Shown here: one piece after another, positions 11,957 through 22,785 of the stretch
Layout of the letters: each line of letters opens with the position of its first letter
Position numbering within the stretch: the first letter of the stretch is position 1
Notes under the pieces: model-generated
The model's input: the letters and a program-made list of their open reading frames with translations, nothing else
What the model was told of the DNA's origin: nothing
The model's database searches: none
DNA from: Metridium senile
Lineage: Eukaryota; Cnidaria; Anthozoa; Actiniaria; Metridiidae
Assembly: GCA_949775045.1 (NCBI GenBank)
Contig: OX459103.1
Span: 6,996,541 to 7,060,540, forward strand
DNA length: 64,000 bases
Reading direction: 5' to 3'
Made by a program: the position numbers and the translations under genes

Positions 11957-12490
11957 CTAATGTACTTCATCCACATGACCAATACATATTGTAGTAGAAT
12001 TAATTTGTGTATTTATAGGACTAATCACATTAAATGGTGCAAACCCCTCATTTGATTCAGTTATATGAATTGTAATATTTAGTACATCTGCAACTGCTTG
12101 TATTATAATACCATCGGCACACCATGTACCTTGACGAGACATATTAGCTAAGTATGTTACCCATGAAGGTTCAGTATTGGTCTCAATAAACCTTTCAGGA
12201 TGATTTTCCAAGTACTGAACACCAATAGTACGTATTTGTATATGATTATGTGTATTACCATACAGCTGATGTGATACTGCTCTAAAAAAAAAACAATCAC
12301 CTGCACCACAAACATCTAAGGATTGTAAACCTTGTTCAGGCTAATCTAGACTGCAATAATACCACTGGGGGAATTCTTGGAACACTTTGCACAATATTAT
12401 CTTGAATTAGAGGACCAGGATTTGATTCAATGTCACCTGAAACAAGTAATTTTCGTCTAGACAGACAATAGTTCTCATTTTGAGCACAAC
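11957..12490 (-). pseudogene. OTU-like cysteine protease remnant preceded by a 2A-like peptide
   Basis: Reading leftward, a KLLVSGDIESNPGP segment (the D-x-E-x-NPGP motif at 12,411-12,437) leads into a linker. It is followed by GAGDCFFFRAVSHQLYG (OTU catalytic Asp/Cys block, about 12,245-12,318), a central WVTYLANMSRQGTWCADGI-type block and a terminal IGHVDEVH carrying the expected His. Such OTU domains are known from Helitron/Helentron proteins. The frame is broken by one extra C in TTAGCCTGAACAAGG near 12,340; the relative near 40,180 reads TTAGCTGAACGAGG there and keeps the frame, but has lost the catalytic block. Probably inactive. Confidence 0.65.
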
Positions 12491-12752
12491 ATTTTATTAA
12501 AGTAGATGAATAGCTGTGTGAACTCGGGATTCTCTGAGTCTTATAGAGAGACTATTACAAGAAAGGGACGATATATACCGACTGGCTTTACATTTGAACC
12601 TTCTTTGAGAAATAAATGCTTGTGTACCAATCCCCTTGAACTTTGAAGAATAATGCTCGTTTTTGACCTTTGCACTGTTAATATAATTATGTAACTTAGA
12701 AGACCTGGGTATATTTGAGCGTATTCTATGATAAACAAACCGTCTAAGCTTC

Positions 12753-13469
12753 CTACTTTTGGTGTTTAAACGACTTTATTAATCGTGTTGGTATTCTACA
12801 TTTTGTACTTGTCTCACAACTATGATGACAGCGAAAATGTCTATAATTATAATAAACAAACCTTGAATAACGAGATCTGGTATTATTTGTAATCTTTATT
12901 GTGACTTCTGCATCATTATATACATGTACAGTCAAACAACTAGTTTTATCTAATATATCACAATCACTGAACGAAGAAATGACAATAGTTTGAGTGTAGC
13001 AGTCGAAGAACTTGACTGTTTTGTACCCTAATAAAGTTACTAATATCAAATAGGGAAAACAGAAAATACTTCCTTGAATTAAAAATAACAAAAGCAAGGT
13101 ATTTACCATTATTATTATGAAAGAAGTGATCATCTTTGAGAAGGCGGCCTTACTTTGACAGTCGCATGGTTGACTGTAAACAGAAGTCGCTAGTCTTGCA
13201 AGTTCTTCGCTTGAAATGCTTGTAATCGTCGTTTTTTCTTCGGTAGACCTTTGTTCACATTGTGTAGTTGAGCTCTTTCTGGTTTTAGAGTTTGTATAAG
13301 CTGAAATATAAGTCTCTTTTGAATAGATAGGTAGCTTGTTTGATAGATAGTTCACGATAAGTTTCACCATGGATGCGTTTTTATTATCCATGGTTTCACG
13401 ATAGGCATTTTCATAGGCAGTTTCACGATAGATTCGCGGTATCTCTCTAAATGGCATTTCCGAAAACAC
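12753..13469 (-). CDS. Unidentified 238-codon open frame near the 5' end of the Helentron-like element
   Basis: An open frame from Met at 13,469 to a stop at 12,753. It has a charged, Lys/Glu/Arg-rich N-terminal half, one strongly hydrophobic stretch (FIIIMVNTLLLLFLIQGSIF and following, about residues 113-145) and a basic, Cys/His-containing C-terminus. No family is recognised. The sibling element at 38.7-41.2 kb does not keep an equivalent open frame, so this may be chance or captured sequence. Confidence 0.25.
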   Translation of the reverse strand: MFSEMPFREIPRIYRETAYENAYRETMDNKNASMVKLIVNYLSNKLPIYSKETYISAYTNSKTRKSSTTQCEQRSTEEKTTITSISSEELARLATSVYSQPCDCQSKAAFSKMITSFIIIMVNTLLLLFLIQGSIFCFPYLILVTLLGYKTVKFFDCYTQTIVISSFSDCDILDKTSCLTVHVYNDAEVTIKITNNTRSRYSRFVYYNYRHFRCHHSCETSTKCRIPTRLIKSFKHQK

Positions 13470-13797
13470 TCGACATCTTTTATTCTCGACATACCGCGAA
13501 TGGTGTGTGGATTTGTAAGTGATTTGAGCGTATTTAAAGACGTAGAATCCATAGTTTTGATATCAAAGCAGTCAACATAAACAGTGTAGCTTTGTGTAGA
13601 TAGTTTGACCACGTGCTAATATGTCGCAAAGCATCCTGGGTGTTATCGCCTCGTTTTCAATCTTCGACGCCGAAATGAAGACAGACGCTGCATTTTAAGA
13701 CTCGTGCCGGCCAAAGGCCTGGGCACGAGTAATAATGAACATTTGTCGTCATGACATTAGGATTATCATCATTAGGATTATCATCATTAGCATAATA

Positions 13798-15070
13798 CAG
13801 TCGAAGCTCCATTAGCGGACGCTCCACTAAGCGGACAGTTCTAGTTACGGACAGCTTTTTAAAACCCCGTTTTTTCTTCCATACAAACACTGTATTCACA
13901 CTTTCCATTAAGCGGACATTCTCTTAAGCGGACGCGGACACCTTAAGTGAATCCCATTTGAACTTTTCTATTGTTTTCAAGCTCCCTTAAGCGGACACTC
14001 GAACTAGAAAAACTTTATTAATTAATCTATTTGTCCTTGTTTACATCATCGACTTCTAAGTTTAACAGTACTGTATCAGTTTAACTAGCTTGCCAATGTA
14101 AAAGTTAAGCTTAAAAGGAGCTATATTACACAATATAACCTTCTTTTTTCAGTAAGCGCAAAACGAGACTATTTTACGTTATTTACCCGTTTTAAGAACC
14201 CTTCCGCTACCAAAACATTTGCCGCTAAAGACCACGAAACCTTCCAGTGAATGTTGAAATACTCAGATGAAAAACAATCATTTTAAGTCAGAACAAGATA
14301 TTCTTTGAGCAGAACCACCGAAGCCATCACAGCTGCCCTTGAAAGCTATTTTGAAACGCTTACGTTCGCTAAGAAGCGCAAAATTATCGGGCATTCGAAC
14401 GAGCTAATTCGAAGGTGAGCTGAGGTTGTTTGAAACTGGCAATTTATTGTCTAGGTATCGACGAAATTAGCCATATGTTTGCCAGCTTAATTGCAATTAC
14501 AAATCAAATTTTGTCTGTATTAATGTTTCTTAGAGTTACCTGTAGACAACAACTTAGATAAAGAGATCATGTCGTCAATTCTGATGGTTGAATTCATCAC
14601 GAAAGAATGAACTAGATAAATAAAGACAAAAGTTAATATGTGATGAAAATAAAACGAGCACAAATATGAAATATATATGTCTAAAGCAAGACCGTATTAA
14701 AACAACCTCATCTTCGAATTTATAGCTCTTTCGATTAACCGGATAATTTTGCGGATAATAACGCCAGCGTTTTAAATTAGCTTTCAATCACAGCTCTGAT
14801 GGCCTTGGTGGATCTGCTCCAGGAATTGCTGGTTCTTATAACTTAAAACGATCGCTTTTCGTCTCAATATTTCAACATTCACTCAAAGGATTTGCAGTCT
14901 TTAGCGGCAATATTGTGGTAGCGTCCCATAAAATAACCCCATAATGCAGCGCGTAGCCAATTAGTTACCAGTTCCCTGCGCAACTCCGAAAGGGCTAATT
15001 AGGCGGACAGTTCTACTTACGGACACTTTTTTCGTTTCCCAAGGGTGTCCGCTTAATGGAGCTTCGACTG
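13798..15070. mobile_element. Pogo/Tigger-like non-autonomous element, TA target site
   Basis: Begins CAGTCGAAGCTCCATTAGCG and ends with its reverse complement, between TA dinucleotides (13796-13797 and 15071-15072). Unit B has the empty site CATAATAGCACC at about 36,379. CAG-type ends with TA duplication are typical of pogo-like Tc1/mariner elements. Repeated words TTAGCGGACRCTC / GTCCGCTTAATGG form the ends. A second, inner inverted repeat relates 14,200-14,260 to 14,865-14,925. No transposase frame is left. Confidence 0.8.
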
Positions 15071-15089
15071 TAGCACCACTATTGTTATA

Positions 15090-15420
15090 TTACATTCATT
15101 GTTGTATCATCATGACAATCAGTACCATAATCATTAATATCATCATCATCACCACCACCACCAACTTTATCATCATCGTTATTATCAACATCATCATTGT
15201 CAATTACTTGTCATCATCATATCATCATCATCATTATCAAATATGTTACATCATGATCATGATCATTGTCATCATTAACGATATGCTATCATCATCATCA
15301 TTAATTGTCAGCATCATCATCATCATCATCATCAATATTTCATCAACATCATCAATATGTTATCATCATCATAATCAACAACATGTAAACATGATCATCA
15401 TCACCATCATCATCAAATAA
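15090..15420. repeat. CAT/ATC-rich low-complexity tract in intron 4 of gene A
   Basis: Imperfect (CAT)n with CACCAC and ATT interruptions. The partner tract in unit B lies at 36,320-36,800 and has an extra internal duplication. The open frame across it is a by-product of composition. Confidence 0.85.
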
Positions 15421-16270
15421 CAATTTATGAGAAACATCTTTTATATATGAGCATTTTACTAAATATATTTTAAAATCTTTTAAGACCTTGATGAATGCAA
15501 GATCAATCAAGCCAACTGTAGTTCAAATCAAAGCTGTGTCAATACTGCTGGTTCATACAAGTGTCCCTGTAAACAAGGCTTTGATGAAAAGGATGGTCAG
15601 TGTCAAGACAGAAATGAGTGTATTATTAACAACATCCGCTGCCCTTTGAATGCAGTATGCCACAACACTGCAGGCTCATATTTCTGTCACTGCAATGATG
15701 GTTACCATAGTGACAATGGTGTATGCACTGACATGGATGAATGCAAGACTGGTGAAAATAGTTGCCATGGCAATGCCACATGCACAAATAAGATTGGTTC
15801 ATATGTGTGCGAATGTAAAACTGGTTACTATGGAGATGGGTTGGATTGTGTGGTTGACGAGTGCCACACTGGCGACCACAATTGCAGTATGCATGCAGAA
15901 TGTACGAAAACAATGAATGCTTATCGCTGTACTTGCAGACTTGGCTTTGAAGGTAAAATAGATTTTTCTCTCCTCATTTTTCTTTCTTTATTTCTATTTT
16001 TATTGCTCTAGTCTTCCTGCAAGGGAATTTCAAAGTATCGGGTCATAGCAAAATAATTTCATCAAGAAATGTGCTACTCTCTATAGAGCTAATGTAGGTC
16101 TTCTGATTCAAGACTTTGTAATTAAGGAGATGTAGTTGATCAACAATCTTACATAGCTGTCAAAGGTCATCATAGAATGATATGGATAATCTCTGTAGCC
16201 AGTGTGCAACCCTGCCGTCAACTCAGGCTAAATGATATGCAGTTATTTACTTACTTAATATTTATACTTA

Positions 16271-16571
16271 GGGGGCTTTCATTTATTAGTTTATGGGGGG
16301 GGGGGGGGGGGGGGGGGGACAACCCCCCTATAAACTTTCGAAAATAACATGACCCCCCACCCCAATATTGCTCCCCCCATATACTAATAATGAAGGGAGC
16401 GGTCATTATTTATGGTGGGGTTGTGGCTGGGTGATTTTTTGCTTCAAATTTACAAATTGTCACAACCCCTCCCTTGCCATAAACATGTTTTTCATGACCC
16501 TTCCTTCTGATGCATAACCCCTCCTCAAAATCACCAAACCCTACCCAACCATAAATAATGACCGCTCCCTT
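16271..16571. mobile_element. Two nested small inverted-repeat elements
   Basis: The inner element, 16,393-16,571, has the ends AAGGGAGCGGTCATTATTTA and its reverse complement. The outer one starts GGGGGCTTTCATTTATTAGT at 16,271, followed by an 18-base G run, and its other end (CCCCCCATATACTAATAATG) abuts the inner one. The same outer family appears near 25,430-25,620. Confidence 0.6.
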
Positions 16572-17482
16572 ATGTATGAATGGTAACAGTTGAATAAGAT
16601 ATCTAATTTTTTTAATTTTTGGGATTTTCTAGGAAACGGAACATGGTGTAAGGACATCAATGAATGCCAACAACAAACACACGATTGTCACATGAATGCA
16701 ACATGCTCTAACACTGAAAGCTCACATGCATGTACATGCAAGCAAGGTTTCCGTGGCAATGGAAAAACATGCGTCGATGTAGATGAATGCAAAGAGGGCA
16801 TCCACAACTGTAGCAAGCATGCGCAGTGTTCAAACAACATAGGATCGTACAATTGCAAGTGCAACAAAGGCTTTAAAGGAGACGGGATGACATGCGTTGA
16901 TGTAGATGAATGCAAACAGGGCATCCACAACTGTAGCGAGCATGCGCAGTGTTCAAACACTTTGGGATCATACAAGTGCAAGTGCAACAAAGGCTTTAAA
17001 GGAGACGGGATGACATGCATTGATGTAGACGAATGCAAACAGGGCATCCACAACTGTAGCGACCATGCGCAGTGTTCAAACGCTGTGGGATCATACAAGT
17101 GCAAGTGCAACGAAGGCTTTAAAGGAGACGGGATGACATGCATTGATGTAGACGAATGCAAGGAGGGCATCCACAACTGCAGCGAGCATGCGCAGTGTTC
17201 AAACACTGTGGGATCATACAAGTGCAAGTGCAACAAAGGCTTTAAAGGAGACGGGATGACATGCCTTGATATAGACGAATGCAAACAGGGCATTCACAAC
17301 TGTAGCGTGCATGCACAGTGTTCAAACAACATAGGATCGTACAAGTGCAAGTGCAACAAAGGCTTTAAAGGAGATGGGATGACATGCCTTGATGTAGATG
17401 AATGCAAAGAGGGCATTCACAACTGCAGCGAGCATGCGCAGTGTTCAAACACTGTGGGATCATACAAGTGCAAGTGCAACAA

Positions 17483-18617
17483 TAGGCTCAGATTTCAGCC
17501 GTTGGGGTTTCGTGCGCCCGCGATACTCTCCCCACTAACGGCTGGGCGCATCGGCTTGGCATTGTTTTTCTCAGCCAATCAGCGATTTGCCCCTCGAAAA
17601 TCGAGGGGCATAATATTAATAAATTAAAATTCATCGTGAACATTATGGCGGATAAGAGTGACTTCGAAAGTGTTTGTTCAAATGCTTTGAAATCGTTTGG
17701 TGGATATTCAACGAAGGAATAAGTAAAAGGCAAAGATGTTTTTGTTTATCTACTGACTGGCTCAGGAAAATCATTGATTTTCCAAACAGCGCCGCTTGTT
17801 TTCGACCATGGAAGGGTCGAGCGGATCCATTGTTTTGGTTATTTTACCTCTGGTTTCTCTCATGAACATCCAAAGACATTAAGAATGCCTTGATAGGCCA
17901 AGAACAGGATGGCGAATCAGTAATATGCTAAACAACTACGAAGTTTTCATTTTAAATTACGGCGGTGATTGTAAGTTGTCATTTGTATCGAAACTCGTAA
18001 TTATCGTCTTTATTACTTGATTTTTTTTCTCAATAAACCTAAAATACACAGCTATATTCTTAGAATAACTACATTTAAATGCAAAATGTTTACTTTCAAA
18101 ATTGAAACTGGTTTATTATGCGCGGTTGTAACATATACTCAAGCGGCTCTCTTAACGAGTCAACAATGTGTATCGAAACGACTCTAGCTGTAATTTTCTT
18201 CTTTATTGTTTGATTATTCTCAAAATCCTATAAAAATGGACTATATACTTTGAATAAACAAAACGTTTACCATTGAAATAGCTTTTGCGCTGATTTGTCT
18301 CGATCGTTCTTTTGACAAATAACATACCCGATGGAATTGCTAAATGATATGCAGGTTTTGCTAAGAGTTGTTTCGAATTGAATTCGAATCATTTACAAAT
18401 TTTAATAAAAGAAAGACTTTTTGACAATCAGGCCGTTGGAAAGTTTATTTACATTAGCTTACATTTCAACAAATTTTATTTCCGTTTCCGTTATTTTATG
18501 CTATTAGCATAATTACGTCACGGACATGCGCGACACGTTTCGAAGCCGATGCGCCCAGCCGTTACGGGGGAGAGTATCGCGGGCGCACGAAACCCCAACG
18601 GCTGAAATCTGAGCCTA
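17483..18617. mobile_element. 1,135-bp MULE-like pack transposon inserted in an EGF exon
   Basis: Terminal inverted repeats of about 76 bp (TAGGCTCAGATTTCAGCC... / reverse complement, 2-3 mismatches) and an exact 9-bp duplication GTGCAACAA (17474-17482, 18618-18626). Long TIRs plus a 9-bp duplication are typical of Mutator-like elements. Removing the element and one duplication copy restores the EGF frame exactly. It carries a broken helicase-like fragment instead of a transposase, as pack-type elements do with captured genes. Confidence 0.85.
17645..17905 (+). pseudogene. Broken RecQ-like helicase N-terminal fragment captured in the transposon
   Basis: From ATG 17,645 the frame reads through an LKSFGGYSTKE-like start to a TAA stop, then KGKDVFVYLLTGSGKSLIFQ, a Walker A (TGSGKS) in the setting usual for RecQ-family ATPases. 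After a +1 frame change it gives SIVLVILPLVSLMNIQ, matching the RecQ motif Ia pattern (hhhhxPLhSLMxxQ). The remainder is lost. One nonsense codon, one frameshift and truncation mean it cannot make an active helicase. Confidence 0.65.
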
Positions 18618-18944
18618 GTGCAACAAAGGCTTTAAAGGAGACGGGATGACATGCATTGATATAGACGAATGCAAACAGGGCATCCACAACTGCAGCGAGC
18701 ATGCGCAGTGTTCAAACACTGTGGGATCATACAAGTGCAAGTGCAACAAAGGCTTTAAAGGAGACGGGATGACATGCGTTGATGTAGATGAATGCAAACA
18801 GGGCATCCACAAATGCAGCGAGTATGCGCAGTGTTCAAACACTGTGGGATCATACAAGTGCAAGTGCAAAACTGGTTTTTCAGGTGATTGTTTTTTGTCA
18901 TTATCATTGTTATTGTTACACCTAGTTGCAAGAATGTTTTCACA

Positions 18945-19080
18945 CGAAAAAAAGAACATTAGTGATTTAGTAATTTAGTAAGAAAGGAATAACAAAAGAA
19001 AGAGTTCAGCTTGAGTGATCTTATTTTGTCTCTTAATTTATTCCTTTCTTACTAAATTACAAAAGTCAGGACAACGTTCT
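18945..19080. mobile_element. MITE (ACTAAATC-type ends), sibling at 47,565-47,735
   Basis: An inverted repeat: TTTAGTAAGAAAGGAAT returns as ATTCCTTTCTTACTAAA around a centre containing GAGTTCAGCTTGAGTGATCTT. The same centre and arms are seen in UGDH intron 8. It lies just inside the intron after the EGF array exon. Confidence 0.7.
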
Positions 19081-19184
19081 TGCAATTAGGTGTATTGTCA
19101 TTAAATTGTCATTATCATTACAATTGTCATCTTTATAACCAATATCTGTATTGCTAACATCATTTTTAGCTATTTTTATTTAGG

Positions 19185-19186
<2 letters not shown>

Positions 19187-19227
<41 letters not shown>

Positions 19228-19310
19228 GAGTAAAAATCCAACGAAGGGCTAAAGAAAGAGTCAACATTTTTTACGGTGTTACAAATTTCATTACATTACC
19301 TATCGTTTAT
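19187..19310. repeat. (AT)n tract inside a degenerate AGGTAATATA...ATTACCTAT MITE
   Basis: About 20 AT units interrupt an element whose right end (CAACATTTTTTACGGTGTTA ... CATTACCTAT) matches the intact MITE at 43,428-43,587, including the motif ACGAAGGGCTAAAG. Confidence 0.6.
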
Positions 19311-20659
19311 ATCAAACACCGACGCAGCCTATAATAGTTTACTCGCTAGTTTCCCTTTATATTTCTAATTAGTATTATTGATATCATAAATTATTATTGA
19401 TTACTCATCATCATCGTCATCTCGATCCATTTAACATCAGATTTCCACCAAATGTGGGTAAGACGCTAAATAGTTAGTTTTTGCAGACCCAATCTCCACT
19501 ACCATCTTACTAATTACATTATTCATTAAAATGGTGAATACACCAGACTGTAACAAAATATTTACAAATTATTATTATTTAGAGGGGAGAGGAACAGGGA
19601 TTAATATATCCTTCCTTTATAATTTCATACCATTTTTCTCCATCCTCCCTCATTTTCTTTGTTCTTTCTAAATAAAAGCTATTGAGGCTATTCATTAGAG
19701 TGCAAATGGTACACATTTGATCTATTTAGTAGTTTGTATTTCAGAGATAAGTTGCTCGCTTTAAACTGTCCCAAATAATATTACAACCAGTACAATAAGA
19801 CCTTATAGTTCAATAATTAATTAGCGGGTAAAATCGACTTTCTCCCTCCTCCCTTTATATTTTAATTCTCCCTCCTCCCTCTATTTTTACCTCTTTTTCT
19901 CCCTCCTCCCTGTTTATTAGTTTTGCTTTTTCTTTCTCCTCCCTGATCCGTTCCTCTCTTCTCTTTTTAATGTAAATTGATTTTTAATGTAGGTAATGGA
20001 TACTACTGCTACGACAAAGATGAATGCAGTCTTGACATACACAAATGCCATGCCGATGCACATTGCTCTAACACGTTAGGGTCGTATGCTTGCAAGTGTA
20101 AACCTGGTTACCATGGTGATGGCAAGTTTTGTGATGACGTCAATGAGTGTGAGATTGCTGACCAGTGCGACGGGAGGGCCAAGTGTGTCAACACTAAGGG
20201 ATCCTATAGATGCGACTGCCTTACTGGATTCAAGAAGATTTCCTTAAACAAGTGTGAGAATATCAACGAATGTGTAGATGATACACATTGCGGACGTAAT
20301 GCCTACTGTGAGGATACAGTAGGGTCGTATAAGTGCCACTGCAATAGGGGATATAAACGCGATTCATATGGTCGATGTACTGGTAGGTTTAGTATTTTTA
20401 TTGTAATAGCTCCTGGGAAGGGGATTCAGGGGTAAATGTATTGGGTATGCTCTTCAGATGTAATCCTTTTTAAGAAAAAAAGATGTAGATTAATTTGGAT
20501 GATAATAACAACTTTATTGAACAGGGTACACTGGCCGTTACCATTCTGATAATTTCCAGGAGATCCAAATTTGTTGGGAACTCGTTCCCAGAGCTTTTTT
20601 AACGCGCAAGCGAAGGGGAAAGTCATGGGAAAGAGAAGTGGTCTTTGTAGCATTATGCA

Positions 20660-20898
20660 CAGCCTGCGTAGCAAAGTTGTTTTTTGGTTGTTTTGGGATA
20701 GCTGTGTTACCGATATGGCCGCGCGAAACCTAAGACGAGTACAAAAAATCAAGTTAGCTCCCCCTCCCCCACCCTCGTTTTTTTGTACTCGTCTTAGGTT
20801 TCGCGCGGCCATATTAGTAACACAGCTATCCCAAAACAACCAAAAAACAACTTTCTCCCGTTCCCCCCAAATTAAAGAAACGCTTGCTACGCAGGCTA
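20660..20898. mobile_element. Foldback MITE with 9-bp target duplication
   Basis: Arms CAGCCTGCGTAGCAAAG... and ...CTTGCTACGCAGGCTA, about 110 bp each, are flanked by CATTATGCA on both sides. The long arms and 9-bp duplication again suggest a Mutator-like origin. It lies in the intron between exons 7 and 8 of gene A. Confidence 0.7.
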
Positions 20899-21149
20899 CA
20901 TTATGCATGAAAAACGCTTTAAAAACAAAAAATAATTAAATATCTTTTTTTTATTTCAAAAGATTCAAGTTAGTATGTTTTAGGTTGTGAATTGATGGTT
21001 TTGTTTCTTCTAGATATTAACGAGTGCAATAATAATGGCGCATGTCACTCCCATGCGACATGTTTTAATACTTATGGTAGCTATACATGTACTTGTACCA
21101 AAGGATACCGTGGAAATGGTCAATCTTGTAAGAAAAATGGTAAGCATAT

Positions 21150-22785
21150 ATATCGTTAACGCTATCGTTATCATTATCGTTATCATTGTCGTTATCATTG
21201 TCGTTATCATTATCGTTATCATTATCGTTATCATTATCATTATCATTATCGTTATCATTATCGCTATCATTATTGTTATCATTATCGTTATCATTATCGT
21301 TATCATTATCGCTATCATTATCATTGTCATTATCGTTATCATTATCGTTATCATTATCGTTATCATTATCGCTATCATTATCATTGTCATTATCGTTATC
21401 ATTATCGTTATCATTATCGTTATCATTATCATTATCATTATCATTATCGTTATCATTATCATTATCGTTATCATTATCGTTATCATTATCGTTATCATTA
21501 TAGTTATCATTATCGTTATCATTATCATTATCATTATCGTTATCATTATTGTTATCATTATCGTTATCATTATCATTATCATTATCGTTATCATTATTGT
21601 TATCATTATCGTTATCATCATATAGTTATCATTATCGTTCTCATTATCGTTCTCATTATCGTTCTCATTATCGTTCTCATTATCGTTCTCATTATCGTTA
21701 TCATTATCGTTATCACTATCATTATCGTTATCATTATCGTTATCATTATCGTTATCGTTATCATTATCATTATCATTATCATTATCATTATCATTATCAT
21801 TATCATTATCGTTATCATTATCGTTATCATTATCGTTATCACTATCATTATCGTTATCATTATCGTTATCACTATCATTATCGTTATCATTATCGTTATC
21901 ATTATCGTTATCGTTATCATTATCATTATCATTATCATTATCATTATCATTATCATTATCGTTATCATTATCGTTATCATTATCGTTATCATTATCATTA
22001 TCCGTATCATTATCGTTATCGTTATCATTGTCATTATCGTTATCATTATCGTTATCATTATCGTTATCATTATCATTATCATTATCATTATCGTTATCAT
22101 TATCATTATCGTTATCATTATCGTTATCATTATCGTTATCATTATAGTTATCATTATCGTTATCATTATCGTTATCATAATCGTTATCATTATTGTTATC
22201 ATTATCGTTATCATCATATAGTTATCATTATCGTTCTCATTATCGTTCTCATTATCGTTCTCATTATCGTTCTCATTATCTTCTCATTATCGTTCTCATT
22301 ATCGTTATCACTATCATTATCGTTATCATTATCGTTCTCATTATCGTTCTCATTATCGTTCTCATTATCGTTATCATTATCGTTATCATTATCGTTATCA
22401 TTATCGTTATCATTATCGTTATCACTATCATTATCGTTATCATTATCGTTATCATTATCGTTATCGTTATCATTATCATTATCATTATCATTATCATTAT
22501 CATTATCGTTATCATTATCGTTATCATTATCGTTATCACTATCATTATCGTTATCATTATCGTTATCATTATCGTTATCGTTATCATTATCATTATCGTT
22601 ATCATTATCATTATCATTATCATTATCGTTATCATCATCGTTATCATTATCGTTATCATTATCGTTATCATTATCGTTATCGTTATCATTATCATTATCA
22701 TTATCGTTATCATTATCGTTATCATTATCGTTATCATTATCGTTATCATTATCATTATCATTATCATTATCGTTATCATTATTAA
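21150..22785. repeat. 1.6-kb hexamer satellite (TTATCA/TTATCG/TTATCC variants) filling the last intron of gene A
   Basis: Nearly uninterrupted hexamers TTATCR with occasional TTCTCG and TTGTCR. Higher-order blocks recur: two long segments, about 21,625-22,210 and 22,217-22,760, start with the same ATCATATAGTTATCA and a run of CGTTCTCATTAT units, indicating block duplication. Long open frames exist on both strands only because the hexamers lack stop codons. Gene B lacks this intron. Confidence 0.9.

Larger units (their letters stand above)
10804..13732 (-). mobile_element. Helentron-like rolling-circle element with an OTU-domain remnant
   Basis: Read on the - strand, the 5' end is TTACTCGTGCCC followed by a hairpin (CTCGTGCC...GGCACGAG). 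The 3' end is a GGGCACG subterminal inverted repeat, a CGCT/AGCG hairpin and TCTAGT. Asymmetric inverted repeats plus a 3' hairpin, with no obvious target duplication, fit the Helentron (Helitron2) group. Inside, an OTU protease fragment and a 2A-like peptide are visible; no Rep or helicase domain is seen. The element sits in intron 4 of gene A, while the relative at 38,731-41,180 sits at a different site. Confidence 0.65.
16633..18883 (+). other. EGF array exon of gene A: nine 123-nt units, split by a transposon
   Basis: The coding parts 16633-17482 and 18627-18883 total 1,107 nt, exactly nine units of 123 nt (41 residues), each one EGF domain. Domains such as [19 protein letters not shown]... 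are almost identical to one another, including silent positions, so expansion is recent. The homologous exon of gene B (37,607-37,729) is 123 nt, a single unit. Acceptor TTTTCTAG|GA and donor CAG|GTGATT keep phase 1 on both sides, so gaining or losing units never breaks the frame. Confidence 0.85.

Noticed and set aside
17474..18618. The pack element acting as an intron (GT at the first base of the duplication, AG at its end)
   Set aside because: The donor GTGCAA is poor, and joining 17,473 to 18,619 shifts the frame by one base, so splicing would not rescue the EGF frame.
16688..18959. Long - strand frames opposite the EGF array (CLHSSTSMHVIPSPLKP repeats)
   Set aside because: Mirror frames of a near-identical coding repeat. 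No splice or start logic, and the + strand gives canonical EGF domains.
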